From a virus, in IMG/VR virus record IMGVR_UViG_3300027861_001745, positions 1-36,378 of that record: a stretch of 36,378 nt of DNA; one strand, given 5' to 3'. Below are positions 15,558-23,756 of this stretch, piece by piece. Positions within the stretch are counted from its first letter, which is position 1. Each line of letters opens with the position of its first letter. The notes beneath the pieces were generated by a model, which saw only the letters and a program-made list of their open reading frames with translations, did not search any database and had not been told where the DNA came from. The translations under genes and the position numbers were made by a program.

Positions 15558-16099
15558 TTTATCTCCTCTGATTTTGGCTTAGTGGTTACATCTTTAACTT
15601 TGATGTTAGCCTCTTTTTGTAATTTTGATGTTTCTACTTGTTGTTTAGATGATTCTTTTAGTTTGGTGTCTGCTAGAAGATCTGCGTCTTCGCTTATCTT
15701 TTGTTGTTTCTCTTTATCTCCATGCCACTTAGCTGCCTTCTCTGCTATCCTCTCCTGTCTTTCTAAAGCCTTCTTCTGGGCTTCACTCAGTTGTTCTTTG
15801 TGAGCTTCCTTTTGTTTTTTAATCCTAGTGCTGTCATCATCCAACCTAGCCCACTTGTATAGCTCAGTTACAAGCGTCTTTCCTTTAGTAGTTTGTCCAA
15901 TGTCTCTTTTGAATTTAACTGCGGTTCTAAGGACATCTGTAAACTCATCACTACCCGACTTAGCTTTAGACCAGTTGTATAAATACATGACTTTCTTAGC
16001 CACGTCAAAGTCCTCACGAACATACTTATCTAACCCTAGAAAGTCAGCAAACCTATGAAAGCTAGGATCGTATAGAAAATTGTCCCCTAGAATGTCCAT
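15548..16099 (-). CDS. Helical accessory protein with coiled coil, 183 aa
   Basis: I take the start at 16099 (MDILGDNFLYDPSF), right after a terminator-like hairpin; the longer frame to 16120 would begin inside the hairpin. Residues about 25-95 hold the same helical domain as the 124-aa protein at 13.9-14.3 kb (VMYLYNWSKAKSG, IGQTTKGKTLVTELYKWARL). Residues about 100-165 are a Lys/Glu/Gln coiled coil. It has no Shine-Dalgarno site. As first gene of the fibre block, it may be a chaperone or attachment subunit. Function unknown. Confidence 0.6.
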   Translation of the reverse strand: MDILGDNFLYDPSFHRFADFLGLDKYVREDFDVAKKVMYLYNWSKAKSGSDEFTDVLRTAVKFKRDIGQTTKGKTLVTELYKWARLDDDSTRIKKQKEAHKEQLSEAQKKALERQERIAEKAAKWHGDKEKQQKISEDADLLADTKLKESSKQQVETSKLQKEANIKVKDVTTKPKSEEIKWD

Positions 16100-16133
16100 A
16101 TATAAAAACAGCCCGATCAACTATGACCGAGCT
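16100..16133 (-). promoter_or_regulatory. Terminator-like hairpin abutting an ATG
   Basis: Minus-strand RNA: 9-bp stem AGCUCGGUC (16125-16133) with GAUCGGGCU (16110-16118), 6-nt loop, then GUUUUUAUAU and the AUG at 16099. The stop of the glycosyltransferase upstream lies inside the stem loop. GAAAAGG (16137-16143) lies three bases before the stem. Same architecture as at 12.2 and 33.5 kb. Confidence 0.7.
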
Positions 16134-16818
16134 TTTCCTTTTCAGATAAAGATCTTTGTAAGTATTTTAATACAGGATACGCCTTGCTGTCAATCATTTT
16201 CTTCTTATAATCCACCCACTGACCAATCATATTATTCTCGTCCCATCCCTCAGGTCTACCATGCTCTAGCGAGTAGGACTTAATCCCCTGGTCTATCTTG
16301 AAATCATATCCACCCACCATCTCAAGTCTTTCAAACACCCCCCTAGCATCAAACCCATAGCCCTCAAAGTCCATCTCCTCATCAAACCCTCCTACGTCAT
16401 ACATGGCTTGTTTAGGAATTGAGCATAGATTGGCTTCTATATCCCACGGAAAGCATTGATAGAAAGACCCTTGATCGTCTCTCTCTCTAGGATCTTGCCA
16501 GGTCTTAGCAGTCCAGGTGTCGTCTGTGTACTTATTGCCCACCGCAGTTATTAAAGTCTTAGGTTCTGATTGATAATGTAACCAAAACTTTTCTAAACAA
16601 TCTGGATCTGCAAATGTATAGTCTTGCCAACTAACTAGCAGTTCACCCTTTGCTCTGCTAATTAAATCATTATATGCCCGATTAAGTCCCCATACTCCAC
16701 CCTTATAACGCTTGTCATTAATTAACCACTCAAAGTCAGTAGTTGTTTGTCGTCTTAACGCCTTCTCTACAATCTCAAGTCCTTCTAGTCTTACACTTGG
16801 GGTGATGACACTTATCAT
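16117..16818 (-). CDS. Family-2-like glycosyltransferase, 233 aa
   Basis: Starts MISVITPSVRLEGLEIVEKA, the first beta-strand/helix of a GT-A (family 2) glycosyltransferase, followed by ALRRQTTTDFEWLINDKRYK and KGELLVSWQDYTFADPDCLE, where the usual nucleotide-sugar site lies. No clean DxD is present; QDY at the equivalent place may be the variant. The acceptor half has GGFDEEMDFEGYGFDARGVF, a typical GG(F/Y)DE motif. The frame has an ATG five codons earlier, but this ATG overlaps the preceding stop (ATGA) as neighbours do. Last gene of the cargo operon. Likely transfers a sugar onto a glycan. Confidence 0.75.
   Translation of the reverse strand: MISVITPSVRLEGLEIVEKALRRQTTTDFEWLINDKRYKGGVWGLNRAYNDLISRAKGELLVSWQDYTFADPDCLEKFWLHYQSEPKTLITAVGNKYTDDTWTAKTWQDPRERDDQGSFYQCFPWDIEANLCSIPKQAMYDVGGFDEEMDFEGYGFDARGVFERLEMVGGYDFKIDQGIKSYSLEHGRPEGWDENNMIGQWVDYKKKMIDSKAYPVLKYLQRSLSEKEKLGHS
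16164..16193 (-). promoter_or_regulatory. Sigma70/sigmaA promoter inside the end of the glycosyltransferase gene
   Basis: Minus strand: TTGACA (16188-16193), 18-nt spacer, TAAAAT (16164-16169), within the last 25 codons of the glycosyltransferase. The leader of about 58 nt holds AGATCTTTAT (boxA-like), GAAAAGG and the hairpin before the fibre block. Confidence 0.65.
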
Positions 16819-17063
16819 ACTCTCCTTATACATAATATATATTTTCTTCTAAGTTCTTTATGAGCCTGATACCTACATTGTCCATCAAAGATCTGATTAG
16901 AACGATCTATTACTATTGGAGGCATAGCTCCTCTTTTTAAAATCTTCTTATATTTTTCAACCTTATGTTTAAACAAATCATCTTGTTTATCCCAATGTTC
17001 ACCTATTGGTTTAACATTATTTATCTCGTTTATTGGTATTTTTTCTATATTTATTTTTTCCAT
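16815..17063 (-). CDS. ParB/Srx-like domain protein, 82 aa
   Basis: Contains a minimal ParB/sulfiredoxin-like core: EKIPINEINNVKPIGEHW, then AMPPIVIDRSNQIFDGQCRY and a following helix (RYQAHKELRRK). The DGQCR motif is in the place of the DGxHR or GxRR motif that binds nucleotide in ParB-fold CTPases and small-molecule kinases. It lacks the DNA-binding part of plasmid ParB, so partitioning is unlikely. With a second ParB-like protein next door inside a sugar operon, a kinase or nucleotide-binding role in precursor synthesis is possible; that is inference. Confidence 0.6.
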   Translation of the reverse strand: MEKINIEKIPINEINNVKPIGEHWDKQDDLFKHKVEKYKKILKRGAMPPIVIDRSNQIFDGQCRYQAHKELRRKYILCIRRV

Positions 17064-17575
17064 AATACAAAATTCTTTTTATAAATCATTCCACAATTTT
17101 TACAATAATGTAATTTCCCGTTAGGCATCCCTTGAGGAAAAGTAGAAATAGGACTACTTACTCCGTCTTTATAAATCAACAACTCATTACAAATTAAACA
17201 TCTATGACCACTGTATTGAGCAATGTCTTTGTATGGAAAAACAAATTTACCACCAAATTTTCCTTTAACTTTACCAGTTCCTTTTCCTAAACTACGAAGT
17301 ACCTTAACTCTTTTCTTTCCAAGAAACTTATACAGTGCTAGTCTATGTGTTCCATCTCTGAGGTTGTTCTTTTCATCAAGTACAAGCGGTGGGAGTATTA
17401 CTCCACTCTTCATTAACTCAAGATAAACCTCCATTTTTTTATTTGGTGGCTTATTAACTTTTGATAGTTCATACTTAGCACTAAACAATGCAGTATCTTT
17501 AATCTCATCTATGGAGAGAGAAATAACTTCCCAATCTCTATCCTCTCCTTTGATTGATTTAATAAAGTTTTTCAT
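17051..17575 (-). CDS. ParB/Srx-like protein with zinc ribbon, 174 aa
   Basis: Residues 15-100 form a ParB-like domain: EVISLSIDEIKDTALFSAKY, ILPPLVLDEKNNLRDGTHRL, ALYKFLGKKRVKVL. The DGTHR motif (about 69-73) resembles the DGxHR of ParB-fold serine kinases (SerK/SbnI type). Residues about 128-164 carry CLIC and CKNC pairs, a zinc ribbon. It overlaps the 82-aa ParB-like gene by 13 bases and the upstream glycosyltransferase stop as TAATG. Likely nucleotide-binding; whether it phosphorylates a small molecule in glycan assembly is unproven. Confidence 0.6.
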   Translation of the reverse strand: MKNFIKSIKGEDRDWEVISLSIDEIKDTALFSAKYELSKVNKPPNKKMEVYLELMKSGVILPPLVLDEKNNLRDGTHRLALYKFLGKKRVKVLRSLGKGTGKVKGKFGGKFVFPYKDIAQYSGHRCLICNELLIYKDGVSSPISTFPQGMPNGKLHYCKNCGMIYKKNFVLWKK

Positions 17576-18291
17576 TAGAATCCATTATAATAATCTGCTA
17601 CCATTTGTTCTGGATACTTTTTATTCCATATATCTTCTGGATATTCTCCAAATTCTCTTTTAAACTTTTCCCTATTATCATCTATTTTAAACTGAGGAAC
17701 TTTAGATAATGTCCAAGATCCCCAGTGTTGATAAGCCGATTTATTGGTATATGCGGTTATCCATCCGTTTAGATGTCTTACTTGATGCCAAAATTTCCAA
17801 TCGTCATAACCACCCATGCCATAGTTAAGATCATAATTCCCCTCTGGTAAAGCCTCACGCTTAATTAAGAAGAATGATGAAGTACACCATCTTTCTTTAC
17901 CAGTTTTCCACACCTTATCCCCAAACTCAAACGGGTGGTCATAAGGTATCATCTTGTAGTGTACTGAGCCGATTTTGGGGTCTTTAAGGATCTCTAAACC
18001 TACATCAAAGATGTTCTCTGGAACTCTAATGTCGTTGTTACTAATGCACATCACATCACTAGTGGCTAGTGCTAGTCCCTGGTTTACCGCACCTGGGTAT
18101 CCGAGGTTCTCTTGATTCCTTACATAGATGTCAGCAACATCTCTTAGGTATCCTGGTGCAAAGGTAGAGCCATTATCAACGATGATCATTTCTACATCTC
18201 TAGCAGCTTTAATAGTCTCTACACTCATCTGAGTCATCTGGTGGATTTCCTGCTCTGTATTCCAGCAGGGGATTATTACACTAACACGCAT
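17575..18291 (-). CDS. Family-2 glycosyltransferase, 238 aa
   Basis: A clear GT-A fold: MRVSVIIPCWNTEQEIHQMT at the start, VDNGS (38-42), ENLGYPGAVNQGLALATSDV, then SNND (84-87) as the DxD-equivalent that holds the metal and nucleotide sugar. The acceptor half has MGGYDDWKFWHQV. Length is normal for a single-domain family-2 enzyme. It is soluble, with no membrane segment. GAGGAGGG precedes the ATG and it overlaps the upstream GT gene by 11 bases. Probably transfers a hexose; the substrate cannot be read from sequence. Confidence 0.85.
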   Translation of the reverse strand: MRVSVIIPCWNTEQEIHQMTQMSVETIKAARDVEMIIVDNGSTFAPGYLRDVADIYVRNQENLGYPGAVNQGLALATSDVMCISNNDIRVPENIFDVGLEILKDPKIGSVHYKMIPYDHPFEFGDKVWKTGKERWCTSSFFLIKREALPEGNYDLNYGMGGYDDWKFWHQVRHLNGWITAYTNKSAYQHWGSWTLSKVPQFKIDDNREKFKREFGEYPEDIWNKKYPEQMVADYYNGF

Positions 18292-19096
18292 TGAGTCCCT
18301 CCTCTATGTCTTGGGCGTACTTTTTACCTGAGTAGTATTTCTGGATAAAATCTCTGGGTGTTAATTCACCAGACTTCTTAAACTCTTTAATGTAGGAAGC
18401 AGCTCTCTTGTTCTGGGGATTAATTACTTGAGGCAAGATGCTACAACTCATGCTCTCCAACACTGTTCTCTCTGATCCATGTACCGCAGGAATGATTACA
18501 TTCTTAGCTCGGTGGTAGTAGTCTCTAATCTTACTGATCGGGAAGTAGCCCACCTCTACGTTCACTCCCGCATTAACACAGGAATCATACTCACTCTGTC
18601 CGTCGGGTTGAATAGTACCGATACAAGTTAGCCTATTTCCTAGGTGTGCTATGTCTGATTGCATCTTCCATGGGCTAAAGGTGGCTGGATAGAAATACTC
18701 CAGGTTTTTCTCAGTTTCCTTGGGGGCAAAAAACTCATCGTCAGTTCCAAAGGCTCTCTTAGCGTGTATACCCCTCATCCGACACTCGTCATAGATGATC
18801 TGAGTCTCACAAAACACGATGTCAAATCCTAGTAAGTTGTGATAATTAGTGGGGTGAGTAGTTAAGCAGATAGCTCTCTTGGCAGGATACTTGGTGTGAA
18901 ACCTGGAAAAGTTAGAATTGGAATCACACCAAGTGATAATCCAGTCGTAGTCCTTCTTAATCTCTGGGGCTTTGTGTAGATACCAGTCAACTTCGTGCTT
19001 CTCTCCGAGGATCTCCATTGCCTTGCGTAAGCCATCTCTCCATAGGGGGTAGATTTCCTCTGCTCTCTCCCACTCCCATATAAAGGCTATTTGCAT
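18281..19096 (-). CDS. GT-B-type glycosyltransferase (family-4-like), 271 aa
   Basis: I place the start at 19096 (MQIAFIWEWERAEEIYPLWR), which has GGAAGGAAACC before it; twelve further codons upstream lie in the preceding gene. The N-terminal half is a Rossmann-like domain; the C-terminal half has FGTDDEFFAP, the ribbon IRDYYHRAKNVIIPAVHGSE and RTVLESMSCSILPQVINPQN, the E-x7-E type donor-binding region of family-4 enzymes. It is somewhat short for GT-B. Probably a soluble sugar transferase acting with its neighbours. Confidence 0.7.
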   Translation of the reverse strand: MQIAFIWEWERAEEIYPLWRDGLRKAMEILGEKHEVDWYLHKAPEIKKDYDWIITWCDSNSNFSRFHTKYPAKRAICLTTHPTNYHNLLGFDIVFCETQIIYDECRMRGIHAKRAFGTDDEFFAPKETEKNLEYFYPATFSPWKMQSDIAHLGNRLTCIGTIQPDGQSEYDSCVNAGVNVEVGYFPISKIRDYYHRAKNVIIPAVHGSERTVLESMSCSILPQVINPQNKRAASYIKEFKKSGELTPRDFIQKYYSGKKYAQDIEEGLNAC

Positions 19097-19581
19097 GGTT
19101 TCCTTCCCATACAGTATATAGCATCCTCCCATTTATGAAGTGGGTCATCGTACTGAACTTCAAACGAAAACTCCTCATAATCACCCAACATTATCTTGGC
19201 ACTACCTGGCATGAATCGCCAGTAATCACTTGGATGATCATGCTCCTCACAGTTTCTTCCTGGGAATCCTAATACAATCCAACCACCAGGCTTTAAAACC
19301 TTCTTCATCTGATCTAGTGTTACCCAAAAGGCATCATCGTGTTCAAAAGTATCAAAACTGCATACTAAGTCAAACTCTTCCTCTTTGAACTTGGTTAATA
19401 GATCGTGTCCGTTTAAAACCACATCTACATTCCCACCCTTCCTCATATCTACACCAACATACTCATGTTTAAATAATTTCCTAACACTCCCGTTTATATC
19501 AAGTGATCCAATATCTAATACCTTAGTAGGATTAAAAGTATCAAGCAATTTTAATAAATAGTCTGTTGTCTGACCTCTCAT
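19087..19581 (-). CDS. SAM-dependent methyltransferase, 164 aa
   Basis: Class I methyltransferase core: motif I VLDIGSLDING (21-31), acidic end of strand 2 VGVDMRKGGNVD, motif at strand 4 FDLVCSFDTFEHDD, and LKPGGWIVLGFPGRN. This pattern matches the Methyltransf_11 group of small-molecule O-, N- or C-methyltransferases. At 164 aa it is a minimal fold without a cap domain. It overlaps both neighbouring genes by 4-10 bases. Probably methylates a sugar or its lipid or nucleotide carrier. Confidence 0.85.
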   Translation of the reverse strand: MRGQTTDYLLKLLDTFNPTKVLDIGSLDINGSVRKLFKHEYVGVDMRKGGNVDVVLNGHDLLTKFKEEEFDLVCSFDTFEHDDAFWVTLDQMKKVLKPGGWIVLGFPGRNCEEHDHPSDYWRFMPGSAKIMLGDYEEFSFEVQYDDPLHKWEDAIYCMGRKPCK

Positions 19582-20297
19582 AATTTATCCTTTATCCACT
19601 CAGGTATATCTTCAAAAGTTTTATCTTCAACTCCCTTTTTAAATATTCCCTTATTTCCTTTAAACCTACCCCTTGAACAAAATAAATCCCAGTCTATTTT
19701 ACTAATATGAACCATATATATGTCATCTTCTGCTTGACTTAAAATATAATTTGTTAGATCTAGATCATTTATCTCCGCCGCCTTCACCATCTCTTTTATG
19801 TAGTGAAAACCATTCACCCAGTTTAACTCATAATTACCAATAGGTATTTTATATTCGGCAATATGATGCCACCATTTAGTTCTTTGCCTGAGTAGTGGCT
19901 TGTCCCAATCTATCTTTTCCTCATCATCTAGAGTAAGAACTTCTCTTCCCTGGCAAATAATCTGTGGTTTAGTAACCTTTTGTATATACTCTCTTAGGGT
20001 TCCATGTCTCGGGATTACAAACTCATCAGCATCAGCGTATAAAACGTAGTCATATTCTTTTAATAGTTCTGCGTAACACTCTTTAACAGTACTAACTAAT
20101 AGCTCGTGATTCATAGTCCCATCTCCAGGCTTACTGAATCTCCCAAACTTATATTTCCCCTCAAGTTCGTCTATATAGTCAGTTGCTCCAGCATGGTTAC
20201 TGACATAGATGTTATCAAAATGCTTAGAGTAATATTTTAGCCACGTTGGAAGTAGCGGTTGTTCATCTCTTACTTGGGTTAGAGCAGCTACTCGCAT
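19578..20297 (-). CDS. Glycosyltransferase (Glyco_tranf_2_4-like), 239 aa
   Basis: GT-A fold of the kind seen in Glyco_tranf_2_4/GT92: MRVAALTQVRDEQPLLPTWL, KYYSKHFDNIYVSNHAGATD, and DADE at 89-92 (YADADEF) as the metal-binding DxD. Then RQRTKWWHHIAEYKIPIGNY and GFHYIKE in the acceptor half. A paralogue with the same landmarks lies at 21989-22699. No membrane segment. It overlaps the oxidoreductase gene by 10 bases. Probably adds a sugar residue. Confidence 0.85.
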   Translation of the reverse strand: MRVAALTQVRDEQPLLPTWLKYYSKHFDNIYVSNHAGATDYIDELEGKYKFGRFSKPGDGTMNHELLVSTVKECYAELLKEYDYVLYADADEFVIPRHGTLREYIQKVTKPQIICQGREVLTLDDEEKIDWDKPLLRQRTKWWHHIAEYKIPIGNYELNWVNGFHYIKEMVKAAEINDLDLTNYILSQAEDDIYMVHISKIDWDLFCSRGRFKGNKGIFKKGVEDKTFEDIPEWIKDKL

Positions 20298-20902
20298 AGG
20301 ATCTTTGTAATTTTTAATATTGAATCGTGATTTTCTTTAGCTTTTCCAATTAATACATTATAAAAGTAATCCACTGCATACTTTAGGTTATCTTTCTCAT
20401 GGTCAAGATCTATGGTGATAGTTGTTTTTCTAGAATCAGCCATTGAACTTGTTTCAATAGTGTAGTTATCTAGCCCATCAAACATATCTATTATAGATAA
20501 AGCGTGGGGTAATAATCTCCAATCATAGTTGTCATCAGCGTTCTCCCTCAAGGGTCTCTTAAAACAAGCCGCTATCTTCTTTATTCTAGGTGAGAAAGTC
20601 CAGGTTAGATCTACACATAAAACCACACCCTTCTTCTTTGCTAGTGCTATTAACTCCTCAGTTCTCTCAACTGTCTTAGCAATCGGCTTTTCAGTAAACA
20701 CATCACAGCCTTGTTTAAGTGCTGTCTTAATTACTTCATAGTGAGTATCTATGGGTGTAGCCACTACTACCGCCTCTACCTCTGAGTAATCTAAGACAGA
20801 CTTACTATCATAGACCTTAATAACATCAAAGTAATCATTCTCGTTAAAATACTTTAAGAGTTTACTACCCCAATATCCTTTACCCACTAGAGCTATCTTC
20901 AT
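20288..20902 (-). CDS. Gfo/Idh/MocA-type NAD(P)-dependent oxidoreductase, 204 aa
   Basis: Start chosen at 20902 (MKIALVGKGYWGSKLLKYFN) behind GGAGG; 26 upstream codons overlap the radical SAM gene. GKGYWG is the dinucleotide-binding glycine motif; VVVATPIDTHYEV and DVFTEKPIAKTVERTEELIA carry the conserved EKP. A His (LLPHALSIIDMF) fits the catalytic region. At 204 aa it is clearly shorter than the usual 320-380, so most of the C-terminal beta-sheet domain is missing. Such enzymes oxidise or reduce sugar C3/C4 positions or nucleotide-sugars. The shortness may mean a reduced family variant. Confidence 0.8.
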   Translation of the reverse strand: MKIALVGKGYWGSKLLKYFNENDYFDVIKVYDSKSVLDYSEVEAVVVATPIDTHYEVIKTALKQGCDVFTEKPIAKTVERTEELIALAKKKGVVLCVDLTWTFSPRIKKIAACFKRPLRENADDNYDWRLLPHALSIIDMFDGLDNYTIETSSMADSRKTTITIDLDHEKDNLKYAVDYFYNVLIGKAKENHDSILKITKILCE

Positions 20903-21992
20903 AGTCCCTCCAGTAACTATTAAGTTCCAACGCCATTCGGTTACATCTAGCCTTACAATCCCAACAGTTCTTCTGAGCATCCCAATCTTTATTATGGTTA
21001 GCCATCACCATCTCATTGAACTTCTCTAGGTCATCGGTTATCTTTCCTAGTCTATGTCCTTTAAATGATGATGAAGCAGTACATGAGCACTTATACACGT
21101 ACCCATCTGACGCTAGGGTGATCTGGTAGTAAGAGTAGATACATTGTTTGAAGTTCATTTTCTTCACACTCTGAAAACTAGGTGGTAAATAAAATATATG
21201 AGGTTTCTCATTAGAATCCTTAGACATTAAAGGTTTTAATAATTTTTCATACTTAGTGTCTTTTTTATCCTCAATTACTTCCTTGTACTTTTCAACTATT
21301 TTAAAATCTTGTCCATATAGAGCGTAAGGAATAGAAAACCTTAGGGAGTCTACTCCGATATCTTTAGCAATTTTAATAATTCCTTTAATTTCTTCCTCTG
21401 AGTTATTAAGATCACTCATAAGGTAACAAAGTCTTACTGAGAGAGGACCTTTAGCTTTAACCGCTATCTCAGCAGCTTTAATGATATCTGTAAAATAATC
21501 TTCTTTAACACCCTTGACCTTACTATGGCTCTCCGGCGTTCCACCGTCTAAACTAATTGAGAGATAGTCCTTCTTGCTTGTAGATAAGGCGTTTAGCTCT
21601 GTCAAAAACCCCATGTTTTCCTCAAGTGTCTTTAGCATTGATCCATTAGTATGAATCCCGAAACTAGCACCCACATCCTTAGTCTTAGATAGAAAAGCCA
21701 TGAAATAAGGATTAAGAGTTGGCTCAGTATACGCACCACCAAAGATGTAGTAAGGAATCTTTCCTTTGAGTTTATCCATTAAATTAAGAGCCTTCATTTC
21801 CCATCTGTCTAGTGGTTGATTTAGTAATCTACCCTGACAAAAAAAGCACTTAAAATTACACGCCCTATGATGGTCTCCTGGTAAGTGAATTTCAATCTGA
21901 CGGGGATAAATAAGTTCCCCATTAAAAATCTTATTCATTCCTCCAAGATGATCTTTTAGAATCTTTAGATAGTTATAACCCTTTGGTCTCAT
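20880..21992 (-). CDS. Radical SAM enzyme with SPASM-like C-terminus, 370 aa
   Basis: The first domain carries Cx3Cx2C (CNFKCFFC; Cys 49, 53, 56 counted from an ATG four codons further up), which ligates the 4Fe-4S cluster that splits SAM. IPYYIFGGAYTEPTLNPYF and YLSISLDGGTPESHS are typical TIM-barrel strands. The C-terminal third has CIYSYY, YKCSCT and CWDCKARC, a Cys-rich region like SPASM auxiliary-cluster domains. Start at 21992 overlaps the upstream stop (ATGA) and has AAGGTG before it. Role may be a sugar epimerisation, dehydration or peptide modification; context favours a sugar. Confidence 0.8.
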   Translation of the reverse strand: MRPKGYNYLKILKDHLGGMNKIFNGELIYPRQIEIHLPGDHHRACNFKCFFCQGRLLNQPLDRWEMKALNLMDKLKGKIPYYIFGGAYTEPTLNPYFMAFLSKTKDVGASFGIHTNGSMLKTLEENMGFLTELNALSTSKKDYLSISLDGGTPESHSKVKGVKEDYFTDIIKAAEIAVKAKGPLSVRLCYLMSDLNNSEEEIKGIIKIAKDIGVDSLRFSIPYALYGQDFKIVEKYKEVIEDKKDTKYEKLLKPLMSKDSNEKPHIFYLPPSFQSVKKMNFKQCIYSYYQITLASDGYVYKCSCTASSSFKGHRLGKITDDLEKFNEMVMANHNKDWDAQKNCWDCKARCNRMALELNSYWRDYEDSSSG

Positions 21993-22699
21993 ATCACCTT
22001 CCATTTCTCTGGTATCTCAGTAGGATCTTGTGGATTCATTGGCAAATGACTGTTTGGTCTTTTCTTTTCCAATCCTTTTTCTATTGCTTTAAGATGAATT
22101 AAATAAACATCTGGGTCTGCTAAATCCATAATGTGTTGTCCTAGATCAATGTTTTTCTTAGCTGCCATCGCCCTGTCTCTCTCATCATAATGAAATCCAT
22201 TTCCATATTCCATATTTACCCTAGAAATAGCTGGCTTATAGCAAGCTATATGTTTCCACCACTTACTTCGTTGTTTAAGGATTGGCTCTTCCCAAACAAT
22301 ATTAGCTTCCTCAGGCACTATTTCTCTACCAGTACAGTAAACATACTGATCTGTTGCTTGATGCAAGTATTGATCTAGCCCTAAATACCTATCTGGATCA
22401 GCAACAATAAACTCATCGGTGTCAGCAAACACAACATACTTATAATTATTATGATCTGTTAGAAATTGCTCTCTAATTTTCTCTACTCTTTTTAATCTGA
22501 ACTTTAAATATTCTTCTTTAACTGGTGGCTTTATCTTTATTTCTTCAAAGTCGTATTTCTTTTTACACTCCTCAATACTTCCGTCTGTTGTTCTGTCGTT
22601 TATCACCACAATCTTGTCAAAGTATTTAGAGTAATACTCCAACCATATTGGTAAAAACAAATTTTCATTTCTAGCCATTGTCATTGCTATATTCTGCAT
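21989..22699 (-). CDS. Glycosyltransferase, paralogue of the 19.6-20.3 kb gene
   Basis: Same fold as the protein at 19578-20297: NIAMTMARNENLFLPIWLEY, YYSKYFDKIVVINDRTTDGS, DTDE at 93-96 (FADTDEF), KQRSKWWKHIACYKPAISRV, GNGFHYDE. The two align through their whole length and must derive from one duplication. The radical SAM and oxidoreductase genes lie between them. It overlaps the methyltransferase gene by 13 bases. Probably a different donor or acceptor specificity from its paralogue. Confidence 0.85.
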   Translation of the reverse strand: MQNIAMTMARNENLFLPIWLEYYSKYFDKIVVINDRTTDGSIEECKKKYDFEEIKIKPPVKEEYLKFRLKRVEKIREQFLTDHNNYKYVVFADTDEFIVADPDRYLGLDQYLHQATDQYVYCTGREIVPEEANIVWEEPILKQRSKWWKHIACYKPAISRVNMEYGNGFHYDERDRAMAAKKNIDLGQHIMDLADPDVYLIHLKAIEKGLEKKRPNSHLPMNPQDPTEIPEKWKVI

Positions 22700-23190
22700 A
22701 CTGCAAATCCCGCTTCTCTTTTAATACTTTTAAAATAATCCTTTAATTCCTTTACTGCTTTTGCGACTCCAAACTCCTGCACAGTGTAGTCATGTAAAAG
22801 CACAACTCCACTTACATGAGGTACAAACAAACTAATATCACTCTTTACAGCCTCATAGTTATGGTCTCCATCTATATGTAAAAGGTCTATTGGTGTATTC
22901 CAATTCCTACCAACAAACTCTGATGTTTTAGATATTAAAGTAACATTAAGTCCAGAAATTTCTTTCAAACACTTACCTCTAATTTTAAGGGCTTCCCCTA
23001 TGTCTTTATAATGCCAATCAATATATGAATCTATGGTGGTAATATGACTCTTAGGAGATGCTAAAGCTAGCACTCTTGCAGATTTCCCAGCATAAGCACC
23101 TATCTCAACAATCTCTCCACTAACTTTACTAGCGTATTTTCTCAAAACATTATGATCTTCTTCTCCCATTAAATTACGCATATACCCCAC
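22687..23190 (-). CDS. Methyltransferase (Methyltransf_24-like), 167 aa
   Basis: GTG start at 23190 with GAGG 6 nt before it. Motif I EIVEIGAYAGKS (26-37), then ITTIDSYIDWH, and HIDGDHNYEAV (105-115), the hallmark D-G-D-H-x-Y-E of the Methyltransf_24 group. VVLLHDYTV follows. These are class I SAM methyltransferases often found in sugar and cell-wall operons. First of three consecutive relatives (see 23169 and 23750). Likely an O-methyltransferase for a sugar. Confidence 0.8.
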   Translation of the reverse strand: MGYMRNLMGEEDHNVLRKYASKVSGEIVEIGAYAGKSARVLALASPKSHITTIDSYIDWHYKDIGEALKIRGKCLKEISGLNVTLISKTSEFVGRNWNTPIDLLHIDGDHNYEAVKSDISLFVPHVSGVVLLHDYTVQEFGVAKAVKELKDYFKSIKREAGFAVCRI

Positions 23191-23756
23191 CCATTTCCTC
23201 TAAAATCATTTCTAGTGTAATATTTATCACATTTAAACTGATCCCAAACCTCTTTATAGTAAAAAACATCATCAAACATAATCACAGTATCTTTCCAATA
23301 CTGTTGGAATCTCTTAACCTCTTTAAAGACGTGTTCAGCTCCATGATCGCCATCTATATACCAAAGACCTACTTTGCTTAGATCAATCGGGAACTCTACC
23401 TCTATAGAGTTACCAAGTAACTTAACTATCTTTTTGTTATTCTTTGGCACATACTCCCAACCATCACGAATATCTACGCTATAAATCTTCCCATTTACCT
23501 CAGCAGATAACGCCAGTGATCCAACCCCCCTATCACCACCTATTTCAACTACATACTTTGGATTAAGATGTCTAACCATACAGGCTAGATACTCATAAGA
23601 GTAATTGTTTTTTTGCCAATGTGTTTTAAAAATCTCAAAATAGTATTCTGTAATTTTTTTTGCGTTACCTTCCTCAAGTAGTTTATAGAGTCCTTCGGGA
23701 AACTTATACTCCCTTGCCTCTACCACCATCTTCTCATGTAACTCTTTAGCTAACAT
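23169..23756 (-). CDS. Methyltransferase (Methyltransf_24-like), 195 aa
   Basis: About 60 N-terminal helical residues precede motif I VVEIGGDRGVGS (69-80), IYSVDIRDGW, and YIDGDHGAEHV (133-143), followed by VIMFDDVFYYKEVWDQFK. The layout matches its two neighbours in the same family, with more divergence in the last third. It overlaps both neighbours by 7-22 bases. A class I SAM-dependent methyltransferase, probably on a sugar. Confidence 0.8.
   Translation of the reverse strand: MLAKELHEKMVVEAREYKFPEGLYKLLEEGNAKKITEYYFEIFKTHWQKNNYSYEYLACMVRHLNPKYVVEIGGDRGVGSLALSAEVNGKIYSVDIRDGWEYVPKNNKKIVKLLGNSIEVEFPIDLSKVGLWYIDGDHGAEHVFKEVKRFQQYWKDTVIMFDDVFYYKEVWDQFKCDKYYTRNDFRGNGWGICVI

Noticed and set aside
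16815-17575. Plasmid-type partition genes (ParB)
   Set aside because: No ParA, no centromere-like repeats and no DNA-binding part; only the ParB/Srx core is present.
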